The notes under the pieces are model-generated. The model was not told where the DNA came from. It saw nothing but the letters and a program-made list of their open reading frames with translations, and did not search any database. Positions 1-5,143 of a stretch of 5,143 nucleotides of DNA are shown one piece after another. Positions within the stretch are counted from its first letter, which is position 1; every line of letters begins with the position of its first letter. This DNA is from Alphaproteobacteria bacterium (GTDB lineage Bacteria > Pseudomonadota > Alphaproteobacteria > UBA8366), in assembly GCA_029861675.1 (NCBI GenBank), contig JAOTYV010000319.1, positions 1 to 5,143 on the forward strand, read 5' to 3'. A program made the position numbers and the translations under genes.

Positions 1-1059
1 AAGGTGCCGAAAGACGAGTGGATGGATTATCTCAACTGGTTCCGCCGCATCCTGCGGCTACCGGTCGAGAACAACGTCACCTTGAAGCTGGTCGAGCCGG
101 AGGGCGATTATCTTCGGCTTTCCATCGACCGCGGCGGGCGGGCGGATGTGATCTACGCCCGAAAACTGGTGCGGACCGCCGGCATCACCGGATGCGGCGG
201 CAATTTCGTGCCCGAAATCATCGAGCAGGGCCTTCCGACGTCGCATTACGCACACAGCGCGGACCCGATCGACTTTGCCGCGCTGGCCGGGAAGACCATC
301 GGCGTCATCGGATCGGGGGCATCCGCCTTCGACAATGCGGCCACCGCGCTGGAGCACGGCGCGGCGGCGGTGCACGTCCTGGTGCGCCGGCCGCGTCTGC
401 AATCGGTGCCGATCGTGCGCGCCATGCATTCGGTAGGCTACCTCAAGCATTTTGGCGATCTCAGCGATGCCGGCCGTTGGTCGATCATGCAGCATTTCTC
501 GGCCTTTACGCCGCCACCGCCGGAGGAAACGCAGGAACGGGCTCGGAAACATGCGAATTTCCACCTGCATGTGAACAGTCCGTTGTCGCGCGTCGCGATG
601 GCGGGAGACCAGGTTCGGATCGACACGCCCGGCGGTAATTTCACCTTCGATTACGTGATCTGCGGCACCGGCTTCGTCATTGACGTGGAGAAGGTGCCGG
701 AGCTTGCGCCGGTGGCCGGCGATATCGCCTTGTGGCGCGACCGCTATGCGCCGCCGGACGGGGAAGCGAACGAGGCGCTTGGACGGCACCCCTATCTCAG
801 CCCGAATTTTCAGTTCACCGCGAAGGATCCGGCACGGATGCTGTGGGTCTCGCGCATCCATGAATACAGCCTCGCTTCGATTTCCAGTCTCGGGCCGATC
901 TGTACCGGCCTGCATGGCATGGCGTTCGGAGTCGACCGGGTGGTGCGCGGCATCACGCGCGACCTGTTCGTTGCCGATGGCGCGGCGCATGTGGAGCGGA
1001 TCCTGAACATCAACGAGCCGCCGGTGGAACCGGACAGCGAAGAGGATTGGACGATTTGA
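1..1059 (+). CDS. Flavin-containing monooxygenase-like NAD(P)/FAD oxidoreductase, 5'-truncated
   Basis: This is the C-terminal ~352 residues of a flavoprotein oxidoreductase; the reading frame is open to the left edge, so the GTG at 4 is probably an internal codon. Seen: an NAD(P)-binding Rossmann turn of the form GxGxSA (VIGSGASA, about residues 101-108 counting from base 4), with a strand ending in VRRP about 20 residues later, where arginines usually favour NADPH. An HYAHS segment (81-85) and a late DYVICGTGF motif (217-224) are both typical of flavin monooxygenases and related enzymes. The N-terminal FAD-binding GxGxxG fold expected in this family is missing because it lies outside the window. 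Inferred role: NAD(P)H- and O2-dependent oxidation of a small organic substrate in the cytoplasm. The stop overlaps the next gene's likely start, so the two are probably co-translated. A plain pyridine-nucleotide disulfide-type oxidoreductase is the alternative. The family is well supported; the substrate is unknown. Confidence 0.85.
   Translation, partial: KVPKDEWMDYLNWFRRILRLPVENNVTLKLVEPEGDYLRLSIDRGGRADVIYARKLVRTAGITGCGGNFVPEIIEQGLPTSHYAHSADPIDFAALAGKTIGVIGSGASAFDNAATALEHGAAAVHVLVRRPRLQSVPIVRAMHSVGYLKHFGDLSDAGRWSIMQHFSAFTPPPPEETQERARKHANFHLHVNSPLSRVAMAGDQVRIDTPGGNFTFDYVICGTGFVIDVEKVPELAPVAGDIALWRDRYAPPDGEANEALGRHPYLSPNFQFTAKDPARMLWVSRIHEYSLASISSLGPICTGLHGMAFGVDRVVRGITRDLFVADGAAHVERILNINEPPVEPDSEEDWTI
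1039..1046 (+). promoter_or_regulatory. Ribosome binding site deciding the TTG start of the CoA-transferase
   Basis: The purine run GAAGAGGA lies inside the last codons of the oxidoreductase. It directly abuts the TTG at 1047 but sits 9 nt before an in-frame TTG at 1056, which is normal Shine-Dalgarno spacing. This favours 1056 as the start and places it across the upstream stop (TTGA overlap), the usual geometry for translational coupling. Confidence 0.6.
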
Positions 1060-2297
1060 CCCAGGACAAGCCGACATCGCCCGCATCGGAGAAACCGTTC
1101 GGCCCGTTGGCCGGCTGCCGCGTGCTGGAGCTTGGATCGACCATCGCCGCGCCCTTCGTCGGCCGGTTTTTCGCGGATTTCGGCGCCGAGGTGATCAAGG
1201 TGGAAACCCCGTCCGGCGATCCGTTGCGGACAATCGGCAGCCAGCAGGGAGGCAAGGCGCTCTGGTGGGCGAGCCTGCACCGCAACAAGCAGGTCATGGT
1301 CATCAACATGAAAACCGCCGAAGGGCGCGATCTGGTCAAGCGTCTCGCCGGCGAGGTCGATATCCTGGTCGAGAATTTCCGGCCCAAATCGATGGAAAAC
1401 TGGGGGCTCGGCTGGGACACGCTGTCCGCCTTGTATCCGCGTCTGATCATGGTGCGGGTCAGCGGCTTCGGTCAGACGGGCCCCTATAGCGACCGCGCCG
1501 GGTTCGGCATCGTCGCCGAGGCGATGAGCGGGCTGCGTAGCCTGATGGGCGACCCGGATCGGCCGCCCGCACGGGTCGCCATGCCGCTGACCGACTATGT
1601 GACCGGGCTCTACGCCGCATCGGCCGCGCTCATGGCGCTGCATCACCGGGACCGGACGGGCGAAGGCCAATGCGTCGACGCCGCGCTGTACGAATCCGCC
1701 TTCAGCTTCATGGAAGGATTCGTGCCCGCCTATGACAAGCTGGGCGAGGTGCCGATGCGCACAGGCTCGTCGATGCCGGGCCACGTGCCGAACAATCTGT
1801 ATCCCACCGGCGACGGCCGGCATATCCATATCGCGGCCGGCAACCACCGCACGTTTCACGACCTCATGCGCACCATGGGCCGGACCGAACTTGCCGAGGA
1901 TCCGCGTTTCGCCACCGCCGAGGACCGCTCCGCCAATCAGGCCGCGCTGGAGGAAATCATCGAGAACTGGACGGCGCGTCACGCCATGGACGACCTCTAT
2001 CGTATCCTGTTGGACGGCGGTGTACCGGCGGCGCCGATCTATACCGTGGCGGATACTTTCGCCGATCCGCATTTCGCCGACCGGGATATGGTGGTCGAGG
2101 TGCCGGACGACACGCTGGGATCGGTGAAGGTGGTCAACGTGGTGCCGAAGCTGTCGGCGACGCCCGGCGAGATCCGATGGGCTGGCCGGCAACAGGGCGC
2201 CGACACGCGTGCCGTGCTGCGCGACTTTCTTGGGCTGAGCGAGGACGAGATTTCGGCGCTCGAAGAAAAGGATGCGATCGATTGCGCGAAGCCGTAA
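1056..2297 (+). CDS. CaiB/BaiF family (class III) CoA-transferase
   Basis: This enzyme moves coenzyme A from an acyl-CoA donor to a carboxylic acid through an enzyme-bound anhydride/thioester, usually as a cytoplasmic dimer. At 413 residues it is full length for the family. Seen, in order: the N-terminal PLAGCRVLELGSTIAAPF signature; DFGAEVIKVE; the NRNK-like HRNKQVMVINMK; DILVENFRP; the SGFGQTGPY motif; and PLTDYVTGLYA, whose Asp (180 with this start) aligns with the catalytic aspartate of formyl-CoA transferase. GEGQCVDAALYES follows. Both candidate starts are TTG; 1056 is preferred over 1047 on ribosome-binding-site spacing. The start overlaps the oxidoreductase stop, so the two are likely one operon acting on the same compound class. 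The acid substrate (succinyl-, carnitine- or aryl-acid-type) cannot be assigned from sequence. Some CaiB relatives are racemases (AMACR type), but the conserved transferase motifs make a CoA-transferase more likely. Confidence 0.92.
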   Translation: MTQDKPTSPASEKPFGPLAGCRVLELGSTIAAPFVGRFFADFGAEVIKVETPSGDPLRTIGSQQGGKALWWASLHRNKQVMVINMKTAEGRDLVKRLAGEVDILVENFRPKSMENWGLGWDTLSALYPRLIMVRVSGFGQTGPYSDRAGFGIVAEAMSGLRSLMGDPDRPPARVAMPLTDYVTGLYAASAALMALHHRDRTGEGQCVDAALYESAFSFMEGFVPAYDKLGEVPMRTGSSMPGHVPNNLYPTGDGRHIHIAAGNHRTFHDLMRTMGRTELAEDPRFATAEDRSANQAALEEIIENWTARHAMDDLYRILLDGGVPAAPIYTVADTFADPHFADRDMVVEVPDDTLGSVKVVNVVPKLSATPGEIRWAGRQQGADTRAVLRDFLGLSEDEISALEEKDAIDCAKP

Positions 2298-2359
2298 GAA
2301 GAAGCGCATGAGCGCACGGAACGCGCCCTCCACCGAATTGATGCAGGAATAAACCGGTC

Positions 2360-2632
2360 ATGATGCGCAGGTTTTGGTTCGAATTCGATTTCGACCCGGA
2401 TGATCACAACGTGCCGGTGCGGCTGCGCCATGGCTGCGGCGTGACGGCGGACGATAAGGATGCCGCAATTGCGGTCATGCGCGAACGCCTGTTCGACGGC
2501 GGCGATTTGCCGCCCATCGCCAGATGCGTCGAAGACGTGGAAATCGAATCGCTCGACGGCGACTACGTGCAACCCAACATGGGGTTGCCGCTGATCCCGG
2601 GCATCTGGTTCCCGGTTGGGTATAACCGATAG
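2360..2632 (+). CDS. Small conserved-looking protein of unknown function (90 aa)
   Basis: I cannot name a function. The 90-residue product is acidic and soluble, with no signal peptide or membrane segment. It begins with an aromatic/acidic WFEFDFD stretch and has a GCGVTADDKDAA segment (26-36). A VEDVEIESLD segment (58-67) is followed by QPNMGLP (71-77) and a GIWFPVGYN tail (81-89). These compact motifs, rich in Gly, Pro and aromatic residues, look like those of a conserved small domain. I recall similar uncharacterised bacterial proteins, but this is unverified. An AGGAA element (2345-2349) lies 10 nt before the ATG at 2360; a second in-frame ATG at 2363 is less well spaced. The gene is 62 bp downstream of the CoA-transferase on the same strand and ends directly at a terminator, so it is probably the last gene of that unit. 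Codon use matches its neighbours. Confidence 0.8.
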   Translation: MMRRFWFEFDFDPDDHNVPVRLRHGCGVTADDKDAAIAVMRERLFDGGDLPPIARCVEDVEIESLDGDYVQPNMGLPLIPGIWFPVGYNR

Positions 2633-2651
2633 GGGGCTTCAAGCCCTTTTT
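2633..2651 (+). terminator. Short intrinsic terminator ending the catabolic unit
   Basis: A GGGCT/AGCCC stem (2634-2638 with 2642-2646, 3-nt loop) is followed at once by five T's (2647-2651) and begins right after the stop codon at 2632. An alternative fold pairs GCCC (2643-2646) with GGGC (2653-2656) around the T-run. That fold would also form on the - strand transcript of the convergent regulator, whose stop lies 16 bp further on. The stem is short, so it may be weak. It sits in the only gap between two convergent genes. Confidence 0.55.
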
Positions 2652-2667
2652 CGGGCAGGGCAAGCGT

Positions 2668-4254
2668 TTACGCGCGCAAGCCGGCCTTGCGGAGTCCTTC
2701 CAGAAGGTGCTCGAGGTCGTCCGGCGCGGCGTTCCATTTCTGTAATTCAGCGCGCGCGTCAAAGCCGGGCTTCAGGTCGTATATCCGTTCCAGCGCATCA
2801 CCCGCTTCGGGTCGCAGCAATTGGCCCAGCGCGGCTGCATTCAGCAGGTGGGTCCAATAAAAGTGCGGCATGCTGATCCGTTGGACGTCCGCGATTGTCG
2901 CTTCATAGTCGCGCTGGTCGTAGTGGTAGCGGGCGAAGCTGAAATAGTACCAGCCCGGGTGCAGCGGATTGAGCAGCTGCGCCCGTTTGGAAAGATCGAT
3001 TCCGCGCTCGAACTCGCCCATGAACGCAAGATAATGGCCGATATCGGCGAGGGTTTCGGGATCGTTTGGATTCAGCACGAGGGCAAGTTGGGATTCCAAT
3101 TCGAATTTGTCGTTTTCGCCCCGGAAAAAATGCACGATCGCAAGCCAGCATCGGGCATAGGCGTTTTGCGGATCGAGCTGCGTTGCGGTTTGCGCCATTC
3201 GTAATGCGCGATCGATCGGATCCGTGCGGGGATTGGCATCGAAGCGATGCTCGGCGAGGTAGACATTCGCCAGCAGCGCATGGGCATCTGCGTTGTTGGG
3301 ATCGAGCGCAATGGCCTTTTCGAGCAAATCCCGGGCTTCGGCGTGCATCAGCGCGCTGAGTGTCGAGGTGTAGCGGCGCGCGCGCAGTACGCAGTCATAG
3401 GCGTCCAATTCGGATGGGCTTTTTTTCAGTGCGCGCTGCAACGCCACATCCTGCATCTTGACACCGAGCGTTGCGGCGATTGTGCGGGTGACTTCGTCCT
3501 GGACCGCGAAGATATCTTCCATCTCGCGGTCGTACCGGTCCGCCCAAAGGTGGACACCGGTCGCCGCATCGATCAGCTGCGCGGTCACGCGAACGCGCCC
3601 CCCGGCACGCCGGACGCTGCCTTCGACGACATAACCCGCATTCAGCTTAGCGCTCAGATCGGGCAGATTGACCGCGCGGCCCTTGAACTGAAAAGTCGAT
3701 GTGCGCGCGATGACCAGCAGTTCGCGAAAGCGCGACAGATTGGTGATGATGTCTTCGGTCAGGCCATCGGCGAAATATTCGTCGACATCGGCGCTCAGAT
3801 TGTCGAAGGGGAGGACAGCCAAAATCGGCTTCTCCGAAGCGCCTTTCGGTTGCTCTCTCTGGTTTGCAGGATTGGCGGCCGGCTGAGCGGACGAGGGCGG
3901 CGGGTCGTCCACGGCGGAAACCGCGCCGACAAACCGGAAGCCCCGACCGTGTACCGTCCGAATGAGGCGTTGCGTCCGGCCGTCATCGCCGATCGCTTGG
4001 CGCGCCGCCTTGAGACAGGTCGATATGGTCGCTTCGGTGACGATGCGGCCCTGCCAAATTTCCTCGACGATCTCGTCCCGACTGACGACGCGGTCGCTGT
4101 TGCGGGCGAGGAAATGCAGCAGATCGAAAGCCTGCGGCTCGACCTTGCAGGTCTCGCCATTCCGCCTGAGTTCATAGAGCTCCGTATCGAGCTCCCAGTC
4201 GTCGAATTCGAAGATCATAGCGGTCGCTGCAACGTCTTGGCCTAGCTGACTCAT
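2668..4254 (-). CDS. Winged-helix transcriptional regulator with TolB-like and TPR domains
   Basis: This 528-residue protein has three parts. Residues about 14-110 form an OmpR/PhoB-type winged-helix DNA-binding domain: FEFDDWELDTELYELRRNG, then EPQAFDLLHFLARN, then the recognition-helix region and the terminal RTVHGRGFRFVG wing. A Pro/Ala/Gln-rich linker (about 114-142) has no hydrophobic segment, so unlike CadC the protein appears cytoplasmic. Residues about 144-265 (AVLPFDNLSAD, YFADGLTEDI, GYVVEGSVRR, HLWADRYDR) match the TolB-like domain common in alphaproteobacterial regulators. Residues about 283-485 hold tetratricopeptide-like helical pairs, with repeated LDP/LNP turns (for example at 317, 360, 395 and 429). 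There is no phospho-acceptor receiver domain. The expected role is transcriptional control in response to a protein or ligand bound by the TPR half. Target genes are unknown; the divergent tautomerase is a candidate. An in-frame ATG at 4218 (Met13, 516 aa) is also plausible, because neither ATG has a clear ribosome binding site. Confidence 0.9.
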   Translation of the reverse strand: MSQLGQDVAATAMIFEFDDWELDTELYELRRNGETCKVEPQAFDLLHFLARNSDRVVSRDEIVEEIWQGRIVTEATISTCLKAARQAIGDDGRTQRLIRTVHGRGFRFVGAVSAVDDPPPSSAQPAANPANQREQPKGASEKPILAVLPFDNLSADVDEYFADGLTEDIITNLSRFRELLVIARTSTFQFKGRAVNLPDLSAKLNAGYVVEGSVRRAGGRVRVTAQLIDAATGVHLWADRYDREMEDIFAVQDEVTRTIAATLGVKMQDVALQRALKKSPSELDAYDCVLRARRYTSTLSALMHAEARDLLEKAIALDPNNADAHALLANVYLAEHRFDANPRTDPIDRALRMAQTATQLDPQNAYARCWLAIVHFFRGENDKFELESQLALVLNPNDPETLADIGHYLAFMGEFERGIDLSKRAQLLNPLHPGWYYFSFARYHYDQRDYEATIADVQRISMPHFYWTHLLNAAALGQLLRPEAGDALERIYDLKPGFDARAELQKWNAAPDDLEHLLEGLRKAGLRA

Positions 4255-4467
4255 GTCGATTGTAGAGCGATGTCACCGGTTGTCGAGGAACCATGCGAGT
4301 GCGCCCTGCCGCAAACAATCGGTCCAATCAGAGAAATTCCCATTCATTCCTCAGCAATTCTTCAGATCGTCCTCAAGCATGCATTCGCGTTGTCGCCTAA
4401 GAATATCCTCACGCAACGGGGTGGTCCCGACGCGCTGAAAATCGAGAAACACACGAAAGGAAACGTC
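4255..4467. other. Divergent intergenic region between regulator and tautomerase
   Basis: These 213 bp separate the - strand regulator from the + strand tautomerase and are less GC-rich than the genes around them. The tautomerase frame stays open upstream to about 4270. Those extra codons look non-coding: they have no family resemblance and would bury the catalytic proline. Apart from the possible regulator promoter at its left end and the tautomerase ribosome binding site at its right end, I see no clear inverted repeat operator, small RNA or + strand promoter. It is the natural place for binding sites of the winged-helix regulator. Confidence 0.5.
4259..4286 (-). promoter_or_regulatory. Possible sigma-70-type promoter of the regulator gene
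   Basis: Read on the - strand, TCGACA (4286-4281) and TACAAT (4264-4259) resemble -35 and -10 boxes 16 nt apart. The -10 ends only 4 nt before the ATG at 4254, so the transcript would begin at or just inside that codon. It would then be leaderless, or translation would begin at Met13 (4218) behind a ~35-nt leader. This is based on consensus resemblance only. Confidence 0.35.
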
Positions 4468-4689
4468 ATGCCGCTCGTCGACATACAAGTAATCGAAGGT
4501 GTTTTCACCCCTGACCAGAAGAAGGACATGATCGAAAAAGTGACCAACACGATGGTCGAGATCGAAGGCGAATCCCTGCGCGGCGTCACCTGGGTCCGCG
4601 TCCAGGAGGTCGCCAGCGGCGACTGGGGAATTGGCGGCAAGGCGCTCACAGCCGCCGACGTCAAGGCACTGCAAGGCTCAGGCGACTGA
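4468..4689 (+). CDS. 4-oxalocrotonate tautomerase family protein
   Basis: This is a small tautomerase-superfamily enzyme of 73 codons, close to the usual 60-75. After removal of Met1 the N-terminal residue is Pro (MPLVDIQVIEG), the family's catalytic base. That fixes the ATG at 4468 against a longer in-frame start at 4270. AAAGGA (4456-4461) lies 6 nt upstream as ribosome binding site. Further family features are the EG turn at mature residues 9-10, Arg43 in WVRVQEV (equivalent to Arg39 of 4-OT), and WGIGG (52-56), matching the FGIGG active-site segment. Arg11 of classical 4-OT is replaced by Val, followed by one extra residue, so the substrate is probably not 4-oxalocrotonate. Such proteins act as hexamers or dimers in the cytoplasm on enol/keto acids or related compounds. 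It is divergent from the winged-helix regulator and may be under its control (inference). Confidence 0.9.
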   Translation: MPLVDIQVIEGVFTPDQKKDMIEKVTNTMVEIEGESLRGVTWVRVQEVASGDWGIGGKALTAADVKALQGSGD

Positions 4690-4699
4690 TCGTGCTTTT

Positions 4700-4733
4700 G
4701 GATGCTGGCGGCGATCGCTCGCGGCCGGCATCC
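4700..4733 (+). terminator. Strong 34-nt hairpin after the tautomerase gene
   Basis: The 10-bp stem GGATGCTGGC / GCCGGCATCC (one G-T wobble; 4700-4709 with 4724-4733) continues through a single mismatch into GCGA/TCGC (4711-4714 with 4719-4722), capped by a 4-nt loop. It starts 11 nt after the tautomerase stop and ends 30 nt before the next ATG. No T-run follows on either strand, so it is not a textbook intrinsic terminator. It may end transcription partially, protect the 3' end of the tautomerase mRNA, or be a dispersed extragenic palindrome. Confidence 0.45.
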
Positions 4734-4763
4734 ACAGCGCGTGATGTATTTTGGAGATGAAAG

Positions 4764-5003
4764 ATGGTGCGTGTAACAATTCGGAAAATTTATCTCATCG
4801 CCGGTATCGTCGGAATCGCGCTGGTCGTCCCGTCGATCGGCTATTCCAAGAAATCCTCACCCAATGCGCGAACCGTAAACATGTCCGCTGCGCCCTGGGC
4901 GGTGGTGCCGATGTGTCCGTCGGGCCAGAGTGGGATGACCCGGCCTGCTACCGCATCCGGCCGTCTTTTCCCTGCACCCGCGCGATGCGCAGGATGTTGG
5001 TAG
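4764..5003 (+). CDS. Small exported or membrane-anchored protein of unknown function (79 aa)
   Basis: I do not recognise a family. The start is well supported: GGAG (4753-4756) lies 7 nt before the ATG. The N-terminus reads as a Sec signal or anchor, with basic residues (R3, R7, K8), a hydrophobic core of about 15 residues (YLIAGIVGIALVVPSIGY), then SKKSS. There is no lipobox cysteine. The remaining ~48 residues are Pro/Ala/Ser-rich with three cysteines and no recognisable fold. The last 56 bp overlap, in antisense, the end of the pyruvate kinase gene, so the C-terminal third is less trustworthy. The neighbouring + frame carries a WDDPACYRIRP segment around 4928-4960, so a frameshift near 4920-4930 is possible, but that frame has no stop before the window edge. 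Its upstream neighbour is the tautomerase, 74 bp away across a strong hairpin. A real gene start is likely; the exact C-terminus is uncertain. Confidence 0.5.
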   Translation: MVRVTIRKIYLIAGIVGIALVVPSIGYSKKSSPNARTVNMSAAPWAVVPMCPSGQSGMTRPATASGRLFPAPARCAGCW

Positions 5004-5143
5004 CGCCGGGGGTGCCAAAGGGAACGCCGGCGGTGATGACGATCCGGTCGCCGGGTTCGGCGAAGCCGTCCTCCATGGCGTGGAAACTCGCGCGGGCGAC
5101 CATTTCGTCGAAGTCGCGGGCGTCCTGGGTGGCGACACTGTGA
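4948..5143 (-). CDS. pyk: Pyruvate kinase, C-terminal fragment (cut by window edge)
   Basis: The - strand reads the last 64 residues of a protein that enters from the right edge and stops at TAG (4950-4948). Seen: DFDEMVARASFHAMEDGFA, then EPGDRIVITAGVPFG, then TPGATNILRIARV and a short polar tail. ITAGVPxGxxGxTNxLRI is the signature of the pyruvate kinase C-terminal domain, where allosteric effectors bind in many homologues. The enzyme converts phosphoenolpyruvate and ADP to pyruvate and ATP, the last step of glycolysis, as a cytoplasmic tetramer. The catalytic barrel lies outside the window. It has no start codon here. Its 3' end overlaps the 3' end of the convergent small secreted-protein gene by 56 bp. 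Assignment rests on the motif and is strong despite the short length. Confidence 0.88.
   Translation of the reverse strand, partial: HSVATQDARDFDEMVARASFHAMEDGFAEPGDRIVITAGVPFGTPGATNILRIARVQGKDGRMR

Noticed and set aside
58..1086. Long open frame on the - strand opposite the oxidoreductase
   Set aside because: It is an antisense shadow in GC-rich DNA, with Arg/His-rich low-complexity content. The + strand frame carries clear NAD(P)-binding motifs.
810..2333. 507-codon open frame on the - strand opposite the CoA-transferase
   Set aside because: Despite its length, it shows no family motifs and is rich in His, Arg and Gly. The opposite strand encodes a complete CaiB-type enzyme.
3247..4245. 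332-codon + strand frame opposite the regulator
   Set aside because: It is the antisense shadow of the winged-helix/TPR protein, with no motifs and no convincing ribosome binding site.
4270..4467. N-terminal extension of the tautomerase to an upstream ATG
   Set aside because: The family needs Pro directly after Met. The ATG at 4468 has that and a good ribosome binding site, and the upstream codons look intergenic.
4857..5138. 93-codon - strand frame over the right edge
   Set aside because: It is out of frame with the pyruvate kinase tail on the same strand, is Pro/Arg/Ser-rich, and matches no family.
4751..5143. 130-codon + strand frame open to the right edge
   Set aside because: From about 4950 onward it reads antisense through pyruvate kinase, and its start sits inside the ribosome-binding region of the 4764 gene. 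Its WDDPACYRIRP stretch is kept only as a possible frameshift clue.

Overview
This is a GC-rich stretch of bacterial chromosome, most likely from an alphaproteobacterium (possibly Sphingomonadales or Rhodospirillales). That assignment is inferred from base composition and gene types, such as the soluble winged-helix/TolB-like/TPR regulator and the pyruvate kinase tail; no rRNA or marker gene confirms it. I see no mobile element, CRISPR array, tRNA or rRNA. All but about 10% of the window is coding.

Left part, + strand (1-2651): the C-terminal ~350 residues of a flavin-dependent, NAD(P)H-using monooxygenase/oxidoreductase are translationally coupled to a class III (CaiB/BaiF) CoA-transferase. 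After a 62-bp gap comes a 90-residue conserved-looking protein of unknown function. A short intrinsic terminator directly after its stop closes the unit. An FMO-like oxidoreductase next to a CoA-transferase suggests oxidation and CoA activation of an organic acid. The substrate cannot be read from the sequence.

Middle part, - strand (2668-4254): a soluble OmpR-type winged-helix transcriptional regulator with a TolB-like middle domain and a TPR-rich C-terminal half. It converges on the catabolic unit and diverges from the next gene.

Right part (4255-5143): a 213-bp divergent intergenic region, then a small 4-oxalocrotonate tautomerase-family enzyme (73 codons, + strand). A strong 34-nt hairpin follows, then a small secreted or membrane-anchored protein of unknown function. 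Its 3' end overlaps, in antisense, the end of a pyruvate kinase gene that enters from the right edge on the - strand. Only the last 64 residues of that enzyme are in the window, and it has no start codon here, so an ORF caller that requires a start would miss it.

Most of the window is ordinary metabolic and regulatory sequence. The points most worth a second look are the overlap at the pyruvate kinase end, the long hairpin after the tautomerase, the TTG start coupling the two catabolic genes, and the tautomerase lacking the family's Arg11.
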